Under the pieces are notes generated by a model. The model was not told the DNA's origin. It worked only from the letters and a program-made list of their open reading frames with translations, and did no database searches. Below are positions 40,894 to 54,827 of a stretch of DNA of 64,000 bases, piece by piece (position 1 is the first letter of the stretch; every line of letters begins with the position of its first letter). The stretch lies in assembly GCA_036365145.1 (NCBI GenBank), contig JAEOAD010002279.1, positions 3,653,001 to 3,717,000 of the forward strand. The letters are read 5' to 3'. Position numbers and translations under genes: made by a program. The stretch is from Orientallactaga sibirica. Taxonomy: Eukaryota > Chordata > Mammalia > Rodentia > Dipodidae.

Positions 40894-42205
40894 CTCTCTC
40901 CAAAAAATAATAAAAATTTTAAAAAAAGGATTAGGGGCTGGAGAGATGGCTTAGTGGTTAAGCACTTGCCTGTGAAGCCTAAAGACCCTGGTTCAAGGCT
41001 CAATTTCTCAGGACCCATGTAAGTCAGATGCACAAATGGGCACATGCATCTGGAGTTCGTTTGCAGTGGCTGGAGGCCCTGGCATGCCCATTCTTTCTGT
41101 CTCTCTCTCCCCCTGCCTATTTCTGTATCTTTCTCTCAAATAAAAATCTCAAATAGGGCTGGAGAGATGGCTTAGGGGTTAAGGCGCCTGCCTTCTAAGC
41201 CTAAGAACACTGGTTCCAATCTCCAGCGGTTCCAATCTCCAGGTCCCACGTTTGGCCAGATGCAAGTGACACAAGGGCGCAATGCTGCACTTCCCCACAA
41301 GGGGGCGCACACATCTAGAGTTCCTTCACAGTGGCTGAGAGGCTGCTGGCAGGCCCATTCTCTATCTCTCTCTCTCTCTCTCTGACTCCAAAAAAAAAAA
41401 GAGAGAGAGATCCTTTAAAGAAAAGGATTAGGGGCCTGGAGAGATGGCTTAGGGGTTAAGGCGCCTGCCTTCTAAGCCTAAGAACACTGGTTCCAATCTC
41501 CAGGTCCCACGTTTAGCCAGATGCAAAGTGACGCAAGGGCGCAATGCCGCGCTTGACCACAAGGGGGCGCACACATCTGGATTTTGTTTGCAGCAGCTGA
41601 GACACTGCTGGCGTGCCATCTCTGTCTTCCTCTTCCTCTCTCTCTCTGTCTCTCTCTGTGTCTCTCTCCAAAAAATAATAAAATTTTAAAAAAAGGATTA
41701 GGGGGCTGGAGAGATGGCTTAGTGGTTAAGCACTTGCCTGTGAAGCCTAAAGACCCTGGTTCAAGGCTCAATTTCTCAGGACCCATGTAAGTCAGATGCA
41801 CAAATGGGCACATGCATCTGGAGTTCGTTTGCAGTGGCTGGAGGCCCTGGCATGCCCATTCTTTCTGTCTCTCTCTCCCCCTGCCTATTTCTGTATCTTT
41901 CTCTCAAATAAAAATCTCAAATAGGGTTGGAGAGATGGGTTAGGAGTTAAGGCGCCTGCCTTCTAAGCCTAAGAAAACTGGTTCCAATCTCCAGCGGTTC
42001 CAATCTCCAGGTCCCACGTTTGGCCAGATGCAAGTGACACAAGGGTGCAATGCAGCACTTCCCCACAAGGGGGCGCACACATCTAGAGTTCCTTCACAGT
42101 GGCTGAGAGGCTGATGGCAGGCCCATTCTCTATCTCTCTCTCTCTCTCTCTGACTCCAAAAAAAAAGAGAGAGATAGAGATCCTTTCAAGAAAAGGATTA
42201 GGGGG

Positions 42206-42482
42206 CTAGAGAGATGGCTTAGGTGTAGGCGCCTGCCATCTAAGCCTAAGAACACTGGTTCCAATCCCCAGGTCCCACGTTTAGCCAGATGCAAGTGACA
42301 CAAGGGCGCAATGCTGCACTTCCCCACAGGGGATTACATGCATCTAGAGTTCCTTTGCAGTGGCTGAGAGGCTGCTGGCATGCCCATTCTCTGTCTCTCA
42401 AATGGGCACCATCTCTCTATTCTCTGACTCCATTCTTTCTCTCTCTCAAAGAAGCCTAGATCCTTTAAAGAAAAGGATAGGG
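42206..42482 (+). repeat. Hybrid B/A module in the array
   Basis: Starts as B (TTAGGTGTAGGCGCCTGCC, TTTAGCCAGATGCAA), switches to A (GTGACACAAGGG ... CTTCCCCAC) and ends with a rearranged CT region containing AAATGGGCACC, a C-module word. The C module is missing, which explains the 558-bp period. Confidence 0.85.
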
Positions 42483-44490
42483 GGCTGGAGAGATGGCTTA
42501 GGGGTTAAGGCGCCTGCCTTCTAAGCCTAAGAACACTGGATCCAATCTCCAGCGGTTCCAATCTCCATGTCCCACGTTTGGCCAGATGCAAGTGACACAA
42601 AGGCGCAATGCTGCACTGCCCCCAAGGGGGCGCACACATGTAGAGTTCCTTCCCAGTGGCTGAGAGGCTGCTGGCAGGCCCATTCTCTGTCTCTCTCTCT
42701 CTCTCTGACACCAAAAAAAAAAAAAAGAGAGAGAGAGAGTCTTTTAAAGAAAATGATTAGGGGGCTGGTGAGATGTATTAGGGGTTAAGGCGCCTGCCTT
42801 CTAAGCCTAAGAACACTGGTTCCAATCTCCAGGTCCCACGTTTAGCCAGATGCAAAGTGACGCAAGGGCGCAATGCCGCGCTTGACCACAAGGCGGCGCA
42901 CACATCTGGATTTCGTTTGCAGCAGCTGAGACACTGCTGGCGTGCCATCTCTGTCTTCCTCTCCCTTTCTCTCTCTGTCTCTCTCTGTGTCTCTCTCTCC
43001 AAAAATAATAAAAATTAAAAAAAAAAAGGATTAGGGGCCTGGAGAGATGGCTTAGTGGTTAAGCACTTGCCTGTGAAGCCTAAAGACCCTGGTTCAAGGC
43101 TCAATTTCTCAGGACCCATGTAAGTCAGATGCACAAATGGGCACATGCATCTGGAGTTCGTTTGCAGTGGCTGGAGGCCCTGGCATACCCATTCTTTCTG
43201 TCTCTCTCTCCCCCTGCCTATTTCTGTATCTTTCTCTCAAATAAAAATCTCAAATAGGGCTGGAGAGATAGCTTAGGGGTTAAAGCGCCTGCCTCCTAAG
43301 CCTAAGAACACTGGTTCCAATCTCCAGCGGTTCCAATCTCCAGGTCCCACGTGTAGCCAGATGCACGTGACACAAGGGCGCAATGCAGCACTTCCCCACA
43401 AGGGGTCGCACACATCTAGAGTTCCTTCACAGTGGCTGAGAGTCGGCTGGCAGGCCCATTCTCTATCTCTCTCTCTCTCTCTGACTCTAAAAAAAAAAAG
43501 AGAGAGAGAGAGAGTCTTTTAAAGAAAATGATTAGGGAGCTGGTGAGATGTATTAGGGGTTAAGGCGCCTGCCTTCTAAGCCTAAGAACACTGGTTCCAA
43601 TCTCCAGGTCCCACGTTTAGCCAGATGCAAAGTGACGCAAGAGCGCAATGCCGCGCTTGACCACAAGGCGGCGCACGCATCTGGATTTCGTTTGCAGCAG
43701 CTGAGACACTGCTGGCGTGCCATCTCTGTCTTCCTCTCCCTCTCTATCTCTGTCTCTCTCTGTGTCTCTCTAAAAAATAATAAGAAATTTAAAAAAAAGG
43801 ATTAGGGGGCTGGAGAGATGGCTTAGTGGTTAAGCACTTGCCTGTGAAGCCTACAGACCCTGGTTCAAGGCTCAATTTCTCAGGACCTATGTTAAACAGA
43901 TGCACAAATGGGCACATGCATCTGGAGTTCGTTTGCAGTGGCTGGAGGCCCTGGCATGCCCATTCTTTCTGTCTCTCTCTCCCCCTGCCTATTTCTGTAT
44001 CTTTCTCTCAAATAAAAATCTCAAATAGGGCTGGAGAGATGGCTTAGGGGTTAAGGCGCCTGCCTTCTAAGCCTAAGAACACTGGATCCAATCTCCAGCG
44101 GTTCCAATCTCCAGGTCCCACGTTTGGCCAGATGCAAGTGACACAAGGGCGCAATGCTGCACTTCCCCACAAGGGGTGCACACATTTACAATTCCTTCAC
44201 AGTGGCTGTGAGGCTGCTGGCAAGCCCATTATCTCGCTCTCTCTCTCTGACTACAAAAAAAAGAGAGAGACAGATCCTTTAAAGAAAAGGATTAAGGGGC
44301 TGGAGAGATGGCTTAGGGGATAAGGCGCCTGCCTTGTAAGCCTAAGAACACTGGTTCCAATCTCCAGGTCCCACGTTTAGCCAGATGCAAAGTGACGCAA
44401 GGGCGCAATGCCGCGCTTGACCACAAGGCGGCGCACACATCTGGATTTCGTTTGCAGCAGCTGAGACACTGCTGGCGTGCCATCTCTGTC

Positions 44491-44539
<49 letters not shown>

Positions 44540-45010
44540 CTCTCTCCAAAAAAAATAAAAAAATTTAAAAAAAGGATTAGAGGGCTGGAGAGATGACTTA
44601 GTGGTTAAGCACGTGCCTGTGAAGCCTAAAGACCCTGTTTCAAGGCTCAATTTCTCAGGACACATGTAAGTCAGATGCACAAATGGGCACATACATCTGG
44701 AGTTCGTTTGCAGTGGCTGGAGTCCCGGGCATGCCCATTCTTTCTGTCTCTCTCTCCCCATGCCTATTTCTGTATCTTTCTCTCAAATAAAAATCTCAAA
44801 TAGGGCTGGAGAGATGGCTTAGGGGTTAAGGAGCCTGCCTTCTAAGCCTAAGAACACTCGTTCCAATCTCCAGCGGTTCCAATCTCCCGGTCCCACGTTT
44901 GGCCAGATGCAAGAGACACAAGGGCGAAATGCTGCACTTCCCCACAAGGGGGCGGACACATCTAGAGTTCCTTCACAGTGGCTGAGAGGCTGCTGGCAGG
45001 CCCATTCTCT

Positions 45011-45053
<43 letters not shown>

Positions 45054-47347
45054 ACTCCAAAAAAAAAAAAAGAGAGAGTGAGAGATCCTTTAAAGAAAAG
45101 GATTAGGGGCCTGGAGAGATGGCTTAGGGGTTAAGGCACCTGCCTTCTAAGCCTAAGAACACTGGTTCCAATCCCCAGGTCCCACGTTTAGCCAGATGCA
45201 AAGTGATGCAAGGGCGCAATGCCGCGCTTGACCACAAGGGGGCGCACACATCTGGGTTTCGTTTGCTGCAGCTGAGACACTGCTGGCGTGCCATCTCTGT
45301 CTTCCTCTCCCTCTCTCTCTCTGTCTCTCTCTGTGTCTCTCTCCAAAAAATTATAAAAAATTTAAAAAAAAAAGGATTAGGGGGCTGGAGAGATGGCTTA
45401 GAGGTTAACCACTTGCCTGTGAAGCCTAAAGACCCTGGTTCAAGGCTCAATTTCTCAGATGCCATGTAAGTCAGATGCACAAATGGGCACATGCATCTGG
45501 AGTTCGTTTGCAGTGGCTGGAGGCCCTGGCATGCCCATTCTTTCTGTCTCTCTCTCCCCCTGCCTATTTCTGTATCTTTCTATCAAATAAAAATCTCAAA
45601 TAGGGCTCGAGAGATGGCTTAGGGGTTAAGTAGCCTGCCTTCTAAGCCTAAGAACACTGGTTCCAATCACCAACGGTTCCAATCTCCAGGTTCCATGTTT
45701 GGCCAGATGCAAGAGACACAAGGGCACAATGCTGCACTTCCGCACAAGGGGGGGCACACATCTAGAGTTCCTTCACAGTGGCTGAGAGGCTGCTGGGAGG
45801 CCCATTCTCTATCTCTCTCTCTCTCTCTCTCTCAGGCCCAAAAAACTCCAAAAAAAAAGAGAGAGAGATCCTTTAAAGAAAAGGATTAGGGGGCTGGAGA
45901 GATGGCTTAGGGGTTAAGGCGCCTGCCTTCTAAGCCTAAGAACACTGGTTCCAATCTCCAGGTCCCACGTTTAGCCAGATGCAAAGTGACGCAAGGGCGC
46001 AATGCCGCGCTTGACCACAAGGCGGCGCACACATCTGGATTTCGTTTGCAGCAGCTGAGACACTGCTGGCGTGCCATCTCTGTCTTCCTCTCCCTCTCTC
46101 TCTCTGTCTCTCTCTGTGTCTCTCTCCAAAAAATAATAAAAAATTTTAAAAAAAAGGATTAGGGGCTGGAGAGATGGCTTAGTGGTTAAGCACTTGCCTG
46201 TGAAGCCTAAAGACCCTGGTTCAAGGCTCAATTTCTCAGGACCCATGTAAGTCAGATGCACAAATGGGCACATGCATCTGGAGTTCGTTTGCAGTGGCTG
46301 GAGGCCCTGGCATGCCCATTCTTTTCTCTGTCTCTCTCTCCCCTGCCTATTTCTGTATCTTTCTCTCAAATAAAAATCTCAAATAGGGCTGGAGAGATGG
46401 CTTAGGGGTTAAGGCGCCTGCCTTCTAAGCCTAAGAACACTGGTTCCAATCTCCAGCGGTTCCAATCTCCAGGTCCCACGTTTGGCCAGATGCAAGTGAC
46501 ACAAGGGCGCAATGCTGCACTTCCCCACAAGGGGGCGAACACATCTAGAGTTCCTTCACAGTGGCTGAGAGGCTGCTGGCAGGCCCATTCTCTATCTCTC
46601 TCTCTCTCTCTGACTCCAAAAAAAGAGAGAGAGAGATCCTTTAAAGAAAAGGATTAGGGGGCTGGAGAGATGGCTTAGGGGTTAAGGCGCCTGCCTTCTA
46701 AGCCTAAGAACACTGGTTCCAATCTCCAGGTCCCACGTTTAGCCAGATGCAAAGTGACGCAAGGGCACAATGCCGTGCTTGACCACAAGGCGGCGCACAC
46801 ATCTGGATTTCGTTTGCAGCAGCTGAGACACTGCTGGCGTGCCATCTCTGTCTTCCTCTCCCTCTCTCTCTCTGTCTCTCTCTGTGTCTCTCTCCAACAA
46901 ATAATAAAAAATTTAAAAAAAAGGATTAAGGGACTGGAGAGATGGCTTAGTGGTTAAGCACATGCCTGTGAAGCCTAAAAACCCTGGTTCAAGGCTCAAT
47001 TTCTCAACCCATGTAAGTCAGATGCACAAATGGGCACATGCATCTGGAGTTCATTTGCAGTGGCTGGAGGCCCTGGCATGCCCATTCTTTCTGTCTCTCT
47101 CTCCCCCTGCCTATTTCTGTATCTTTCTCTCAAATAAAAATCTCAAATAGGGCTAGAGAGATGGCTTAGGGGTTAAGGAGCCTGCCTTTTAAGACTAAGA
47201 ACACTGGTTCCAATCTCCAACGGTTCCAATCTCCAGGTTCCACGTTTGGCCAGATGCAAGAGACACAAGGGCGCAATGCTGCACTTACCCACAAGGGGGG
47301 GCACACATCTAGAGTTCCTTCACAGTGGCTGAGAGGCTGCTGCAGGC

Positions 47348-47387
<40 letters not shown>

Positions 47388-48900
47388 ACAAAAAAAAACA
47401 GAGAGAGAGATCCTTTAAAGAAAAGGATTAGGGGGCTGGAGAGATGGCTTAGGGGTTAACGCGCCTGCCTTCTAGCCCTAAGAACACTGGTTCCAATCTC
47501 CAGTTCCCACGTGTAGCCAGATGCAAAGTGACCCTAGGGCGCAATGCCGCGCTTGACCACAAGGGTGCGCAGACATCTGGATTTCGTTTGCAGCAGCTGA
47601 GACACTGCTGGCGTGCCATCTCTGTCTTCCTCTCCCTCTCTCTCTCTATCTCTCTCTGTGTCTCTCTAAAAAAAAATAATAAAAATTTTTAAAAAAAGGA
47701 TTAGGGGCTGGAGAGATGGCTTATTGGTTAAGCACTTGCCTGTGAAGCCTAAAGACCCTGGTTCAAGGCTCAATTTCTCAGGACCCATGTAAGTCAGATG
47801 CACAAATGGGCACATGCATCTGGAGTTCGTTTGCAGTGGCTGGAGGCCCTGGCATGCCCATTCTTTCTGTCTCTCTCTCCCCCTGCCTATTTCTGTATCT
47901 TTCTCTCAAATAAAAATCTCAAATAGGGCTGGAGAGATGGCTTAGGGGTTAAGGCGCCTGCCTTCTAAGCCTAAGAACACTGGTTCCAATCTCCAGCGGT
48001 TCCAATCTCCAGGTCCAACGTTTGGCCAGATGCAAGTGACACAAGGGCGCAATGCTGCACTTCCCACAAGGGGGCGCACACATCTAGAGTTCCTTCACAG
48101 TGGCTGAGAGGCTGCTGGCAGGCCCATTCTCTATCTCTCTATCTCTCTCTCTCTGACTCCAAAAAAAGAGAGAGAGAGAGATCCTTTAAAGAAAAGGATT
48201 AGGGGGCTGGAGAGATGGCTTGGGGGTTAATGCGCCTGCCTTCTAAGCCTAAGAACACTGGTTCCAATCTCCAGGTCCCACGTTTAGCCAGATGCAAAGT
48301 GACGCAAAGGCGCAATGCCGCGCTTGACCACAAGGCGGCGCACACATCTGGATTTCGTTTGCAGCAGCTGAGACACTGCTGGCGTGCCATCTCTGTCTTC
48401 CTCTCCCTCTCTCTCTCTGTCTCTCTCTGTGTCTCTCTCCAAAAAATAATAAAAATTTTTAAAAAAAGGATTAGGGGGCTGGAGAGATGGCTTCCTGGTT
48501 AAGCACTTGCCTGTGAAGCCTATAGACCCTGGTTGAAGGCTCAATTTCTCAGGACCCATGTTAGTCAGATGCACAAATGGGCACATGCATCTGGAGTTCG
48601 TTTGCAGTGACTGGAGGCCCTGGCATGCCCATTCTTTCTGTCTCTCTCTTCTCCTTCCTATTTCTGTATCTTTCTCTCAAATAAAAATCTCAAATAGGGC
48701 TGGAGAGATGGCTTAGGGGTTAAGGCACCTGCCTTCTAAGCCTCAGAACACTGGTTCCAATCTCCAGCGGTTCCACTCTCCAGGTCCCACGTTTGGCCAG
48801 ATGCAAGTGACACAAGGGCGCAATGCTGCACTTCCCCACAAGGGGGGGGCACACATCTAGAGTTCCTTCACAGTGGCTGAGAGGCTGCTGGCAGGCCCAT

Positions 48901-48931
<31 letters not shown>

Positions 48932-50240
48932 CCAAAAAAAAGAAAGAGAGAGATCCTTTAAAGAAAAGGATTAGGGGCTGGAGAGATGGATTAGGGGTTA
49001 GGTGCCTGCCTTCTAAGCCTAAGAACACTGGTTCCAATCTCCAGGTCCCACGTTTAGCCAGATGCAAAGTGACGCAAGGGCGCAATGCCGCGCTTGACCA
49101 CAAGGCGGCGCACACATCTGGATTTCGTTTGCAGCAGCTGAGACACTGCTGGCGTGCCATCTCTGTCTTCCTCTCCTCTCTCTCTCTCTCTCTCTCTGTG
49201 TCTCTCTCTCAAAAAATAATAAAAATTTTTTTAAAAAAGGATTAGAGGGCTGGAGAGATGGCTTAGTGGTTAAGCACTTGCCTGTGAAGCCTAAAGACCC
49301 TGGTTAAAGGCTCAATTTCTCAGGACCCATGTAAGTCAGATGCACAAATGGTCACATGCATCTGGAGTTCGTTTGCAGTGGCTGGAGGCCCGGGCATGCC
49401 CATTCTTTCTCACTCTCTCTCCCCATGCCTATTTCTGTATCTTTCTCTCAAATAAAAATCTCAAATAGGGCTGGAGAGATGGCTGAGGGGTTAAGGCGCC
49501 TGACTTCTAAGCCTAAGAACACTGGTTCCAATCTCCAGCAGTTCCAATCTCCAGGTCCCACGTTTGGCCAGATGCAAGTGACACAAGGGCGCAATGCTGC
49601 ACTTACCCACGAGGCGGCGGACACATCTAGAGTTCCTTCACTGTGGCTGAGAGGCTGCTGGCAGGCCCATTCTCTATCTCTATCTCTCTCTCTGACTCCA
49701 AAAAAAAAAAGAGAGAGAGAGAGAGATCCTTTAAAGAAAAGGATTAGGGAGCTGGAGAGATGGCTTAGGGGTTAAGGCGCCTGCCTTCTAAGCCTAAGAA
49801 CACTGGTTCCAATCTCCAGGTCCCACGTTTAGCCAGATGCAAAGTGACGGAAGGGCGCAATGCCACTCTTGCCCACAAGGCGGCGCACACAACAGGATTT
49901 CGTTTGCAGCAGCTGAGACAATGCTGGCGTGCCATCTCTGTCTTCCTCTCCCTCTCTCTCTCTGTCTCTATCTGTGTCTCTCTCCCAAAAAAATAAAAAA
50001 TTTTAAAAAAAGGATTAGGGGGCTGGAGAGATGGCATAGTGGTTAAGCACTTGCCTGTGAAGCCTAAAGAACCTGGTTAAAGGCTCAATTTCTCAGGACC
50101 CATGTAAGTCAGATGCACAAATGGGCACATGCATCTGGAGTTCGTTTGCAGTGGCTGGAGGCCCTGGCATGCCCATTCTTTCTGTCTCTCTCTCCCCCTG
50201 CCTATTTCTGTATCTTTCTCTCAAATAAATTCTCAACTAG

Positions 50241-51480
50241 GGCTGGAGAGATGGCTTAGTGGTTAAGGCGCCTGCCTCCTAAGCCTAAGAACACTGGTTC
50301 CAATCTCCAGCGGTTCCAATCTCCAGGTCCCACGTTTGGCCAGATGCAAGTGACACAAGGGCGCAATGCTGCACTTCCCCACAAGGGGGCGCACACATCT
50401 AGAGTTCCTTCACAGTGGCTGAGAGGCTGCTGGCAGGCCCATTCTCTATCTCTCTCTCTCTCTCTCTGACTCAAAAAAAAAAAAAAAAAAAAAAGAGAGA
50501 GAGATTTTAAAAGAAACTGGTTACAATCTCCATTAGGGGCTGGAGAGATGGCTTAGGGGTTAAGGCGCCTGCCTTCTAAGCCTAAGAACACTGGTTCCAA
50601 TCTCCAGGTCCCACGTTTAGCCAGATGCAAGATGCACTGGTTCCAATCTGTCCCACTTTTATCCAGATGCAAAGGGCGCAATGCGCGCTTGACCACAAGG
50701 GGGCGCACACATCTGGATTTCGTTTGCAGCAGCTGAGACACTGCTGGCGTGCCATCTCTGTCTTCTCTCTCTCTCTCTCTCTGTCTCTCTCTGTGTCTCT
50801 CTCCAAAAATAATAAAAAATTTTTTAAAAAAGGATTAGGGGGCTGGAGAGATGGCTTAGTGGTTAAGCACTTGCCTGTGAAGCCTAAAGACCCTGGTTCA
50901 AGGCTCAATTTCTCAGGACCCATGTAAGTCAGATGCACAAATGGGCACATGCATCTGGAGTTCGTTTTGCAGTGGCTGGAGGCCCTGGCATGCCCATTCT
51001 TTCTGTCTCTCTCTCCCCTGCCTATTTCTGTATCTTTCTCTCAAATAAAAATCTCAAATAGGGCTGGAGAGATGGCTTAGGGTTAAGGCGCCTGCCTTCT
51101 AAGCCTAAGAACACTGGTTCCAATCTCCAGCGGTTCCAATCTCCAGGTCCCACGTTTGGCCAGATGCAAGTGACACAAGGGCGCAATGCTGCACTTCCCC
51201 ACAAGGGGCGCACACATCTAGAGTTCCTTCACAGTGGCTGAGAGCTGCTGGCAGGCCCATTTCTCTTCTTCTCTCTCTCTCTCTGACTCCAAAAAAAAAG
51301 AGAGAGAGAGATCCTAAAAGAAAAGGATTAGGGGCTGGAGAGATGGATTAGGGGTTAAGGCGCCTGCCTTCTAAGAACCTAAGAACACTGGTTCCAATCT
51401 CCAGGTCCCACGTTTAGCCAGATGCAAAGTGACATCTAAGGGCACAATGCCAGGCCCATTGCTTGACCACAAGGGGGCTG
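50241..51480 (+). repeat. Irregular array units
   Basis: Partial duplications interrupt the pattern: GAAACTGGTTACAATCTCC at about 50515, TGCAAGATGCACTGG then CCACTTTTATCCAGATGCAA at about 50625-50670, a doubled CTAAGAAC near 51372, and CAATGCCAGGCCCATTGC near 51446. They read like template switches or consensus errors in the assembly. Confidence 0.7.
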
Positions 51481-52793
51481 GACACATCTGGATTTCGTTT
51501 GCAGCAGCTAAGACACTGCTGGCGTGCCATCTCTGTCTTCCTCTCCCTCTCTCTCTCTGTCTCTCTCTGTGTCTCTCTCCAACAAATAATAAAAAAATTA
51601 AAAAAAAGGATTAGGGGGCTGGACAGATGGCTTAGTGGTTAAGCACTTGCCTGTGAAGCCTAAAGACCCTGGTTCAAGGCTCAATTTCTCAGGAACCATG
51701 TAAGTCAGATGCACAAATGGGCACATGAATCTGAAGTTCGTTTGCAGTGGCTGGAGGCCCTGGCATGCCCATTCTTTCTGTGTCTCTCTGCCCCTGCCTA
51801 TTTCTGTATCTTTCTCTCCAATAAAAATCTCAAATAGGGCTGGAGAGATGGCTTAGGGGTTAAGGAGCCTGCCTTCTAAGCCTAAGAACACTGGTTCCAA
51901 TCTCCAGCGGTTCCAATCTCCAGGTCCCACGTTTGGCCAGATGCAAGAGACACAAGGTCGCAATGCTGCACTTCCGCACAACGGGGGGCACACATCTAGA
52001 GTTCCTTCACAGTGGCTGAGAGGCTGCTGGCAGGCCCATTCTCTATCTCTCTCTCTCTCTCTGCCTCCAAAAAAAAAAAGAGAGAGAGAGATCCTTTAAA
52101 GAAAATGATTAGGGGGGCTGGTGAGATGTATTAGGGGTTAAGGCGCCTGCCTTCTAAGCCGAAGAACACTGGTTCCAATCTCCAGGTCCCACGTTTAGCC
52201 AGATGCAAAGTGACGCAAGGGTGCAATGCGCGCTTGACCACAAGGCGGCGCACACATCTGGATTTCGTTTGCAGCAGCTGAGACACTGCTGGCGTGCCAT
52301 CTCTGTCTTCCTCTCCCTCTCTCTCTCTGTCTCTCTCCAAAAAATAATTAAAAATTTAAAAAAAAAGGATTAGGGGGCTGGAGAGATGGCTTAGTGGTTA
52401 AGCACTTGCCTGTGAAGCCTATAGACCCTGGTTGAAGGCTCAATTTCTCAGGACCCATGTTAGTCAGATGCACAAATGAGCACATGCATCTGGAGTTCGT
52501 TTGCAGTGGCTGGAGGCCCTGGCATGCCCATTCTTTCTGTATCTCTCTCCCCTGCCTATTTCTATATCTTTCACTCAAATAAAAATCTCAAATAGGGCTG
52601 GAGAGATGGCTTCGGGGTTAAGGCGCCTGCCTTCTAAGCCTAAGAACACTGGTTCCAATCTCCAGCGGTTCCAATCTCCAGGTCCCACGTTTGGCCAGAT
52701 GCAAGTGACACAAGGGCGCAATGCTGCACTTCCCCACAAGGGAGCGCACACATCTAGAGTTCCTTCACAGTGGCTGAGAGGCTGCTGGCAGGA

Positions 52794-52835
<42 letters not shown>

Positions 52836-53372
52836 AAAAAAAAAAGAGAGAGAGATCCTTTAAAGAAAAGGATTAGGGGGCTGGAGAGATGGCTTAGGGG
52901 TTAAGGCGCCTGCCTTCTAAGCCTAAGAACACTGGTTCCAATCTCCAGGTCCCACGTTTAGCCAGATGCAAAGTGACGCAAGGGCGCAATGCCGCGGTTG
53001 ACCACGAGGCGGCGCACACATCTGGATTTCGTTTGCAGCAGCTAAGACACTGCTGGCGCGCCCCTCTCTGTCTTCCTCTCCCTCTCTCTCTCTGTCTCTC
53101 TCTGTGTCTCTCTCCAAAAAATAATAAAAAATTTTAAAAAAAGGATTAGAGGGCTGGAGAGATGGCTTAGTGGTTAAGCACTTGCCTGTGAAGCCTAAAG
53201 ACCCTGGTTCAAGGCTCAATTTCTCAAGACCCATGTAAGTCAGATGCACAAATGGGCACATGCATCTGGAGTTCGTTTGCAGTGGCTGGAGGCCCTGGCA
53301 TGCCCATTCTTTCTGTCTCTCTCTCCCCCTGCCTATTTCTGTATCTTTCTCTCAAATAAAAATCTCAAATAG

Positions 53373-54052
53373 GGCTGGAGAGATGGCTTAGGAGTTAAGG
53401 CGCCTGCCTTCTAAGCCTAAAAACACTGGTTCCAATCTCCAGCGGTTCCAATGCCAGGTCCCACGTTTGGCCAGATGCAGGTGACCTAAAAACATCTGAG
53501 TTCCTTCACAGTGGCTGAGAGGCTGCTGGCAGGTCCCAAAAAAAAAAAAAAAAGAGAGAGAGTTTAAAGCCTGGAGAGATGGCTTAGGGGTTAAGGCGCC
53601 TGTAAGCCTAAGAACACTGGTTCCAATCTCCAGGTCCCACGTTTAGCCAGATGCAATGTGACGCAAGGGCGCAATGCCGCTTGACCACAGGGGGCGCACA
53701 CATCTGGATTTCGTTTGCAGCAGCTGAGACACTGCTGGCGTGCCATCTCTGTCTTCCTCTCCCTCTCTCTCTCTGTCTCTCTCTGTGTCTCTCTCCAAAA
53801 AATAATAAAAATTTTAAAAAAAAGGATTAGGGGCTGGAGAGATGGCTTAGTGGTTAAGCACTTGCCTGTGAAGCCTAAAGACCCTGGTTCAAGGCTCAAT
53901 TTCTCAGGACCCATGTAAGTCAGATGCACAAATGGGCACATGCATCTGGAGTTCGTTTGCAGTGGCTGGAGGCCCTGGCATGCCCATTCTTTCTGTCTCT
54001 CTCTCCCCCTGCCTATTTCTGTATCTTTCTCTCAAATAAAAATCTCAAATAG
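53373..54052 (+). repeat. Shortened array unit
   Basis: The A module has lost its central part (GCAGGTGACCTAAAAACATC replaces about 45 bp) and its CT tract. B lacks GCCTTCTAA. The whole unit is 680 bp. Confidence 0.85.
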
Positions 54053-54251
54053 GGCTGGAGAGATGGCTTAGGGGTTAAGGCGCCTGCCTTCTAAGCCTAA
54101 GAACACTGGTTCCAATCTCCAGCGGTTCCAATCTCCAGGTCCCACGTTTGGCCAGATGCAAGAGACACAAGGTCGCAATGCTGCACTTCCGCACAACGGG
54201 GGGCACACATCTAGAGTTCCTTCACAGTGGCTGAGAGGCTGCTGGCAGGCC

Positions 54252-54289
<38 letters not shown>

Positions 54290-54827
54290 CCAAAAAAAAA
54301 AGAGAGAGAGAGATCCTTTAAAGAAAATGATTAGGGGGCTGGTGAGATGTATTAGGGGTTAAGGCGCCTGCCTTCTAAGCCTGAGAACACTGGTTCCAAT
54401 CTCCAGGTCCCATGTTTAGCCAGATGCAAAGTGACGCAAGGGCACAATGCCGCGCTTGACCACAAGGCGGCGCACACATCTGGATTTCGTTTGCAGCAGC
54501 TGAGACACTGCTGGCGTGCCATCTCTGTCTTCCTCTCCCTCTCTATCTCTGTCTCTCTCTGTGTCTCTCTAAAAAATAATAAGAAATTTAAAAAAAAGGA
54601 TTAGGGGGCTGGAGAGATGGCTTAGTGGTTAAGCACTTGCCTGTGAAGCCAAAAGACCCTGGTTCAAGGCTCAATTTCTCAGGACCTATGTTAAACAGAT
54701 GCACAAATGGGCACATGCATCTGGAGTTCGTTTGCAGTGGCTGGAGGCCCTGGCATGCCCATTCTTTCTGTCTCTCTCTCCCCCTGCCTATTTCTGTAGC
54801 TTTCTCTCAAATAAAAATCTCAAATAG

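Noticed and set aside
31484..49160. Many 60-160 codon open frames across the array, on both strands
   Set aside because: They are the same SINE sequence read over and over, starting and stopping at unit-specific indels. There are no consistent start, codon bias or splice context.
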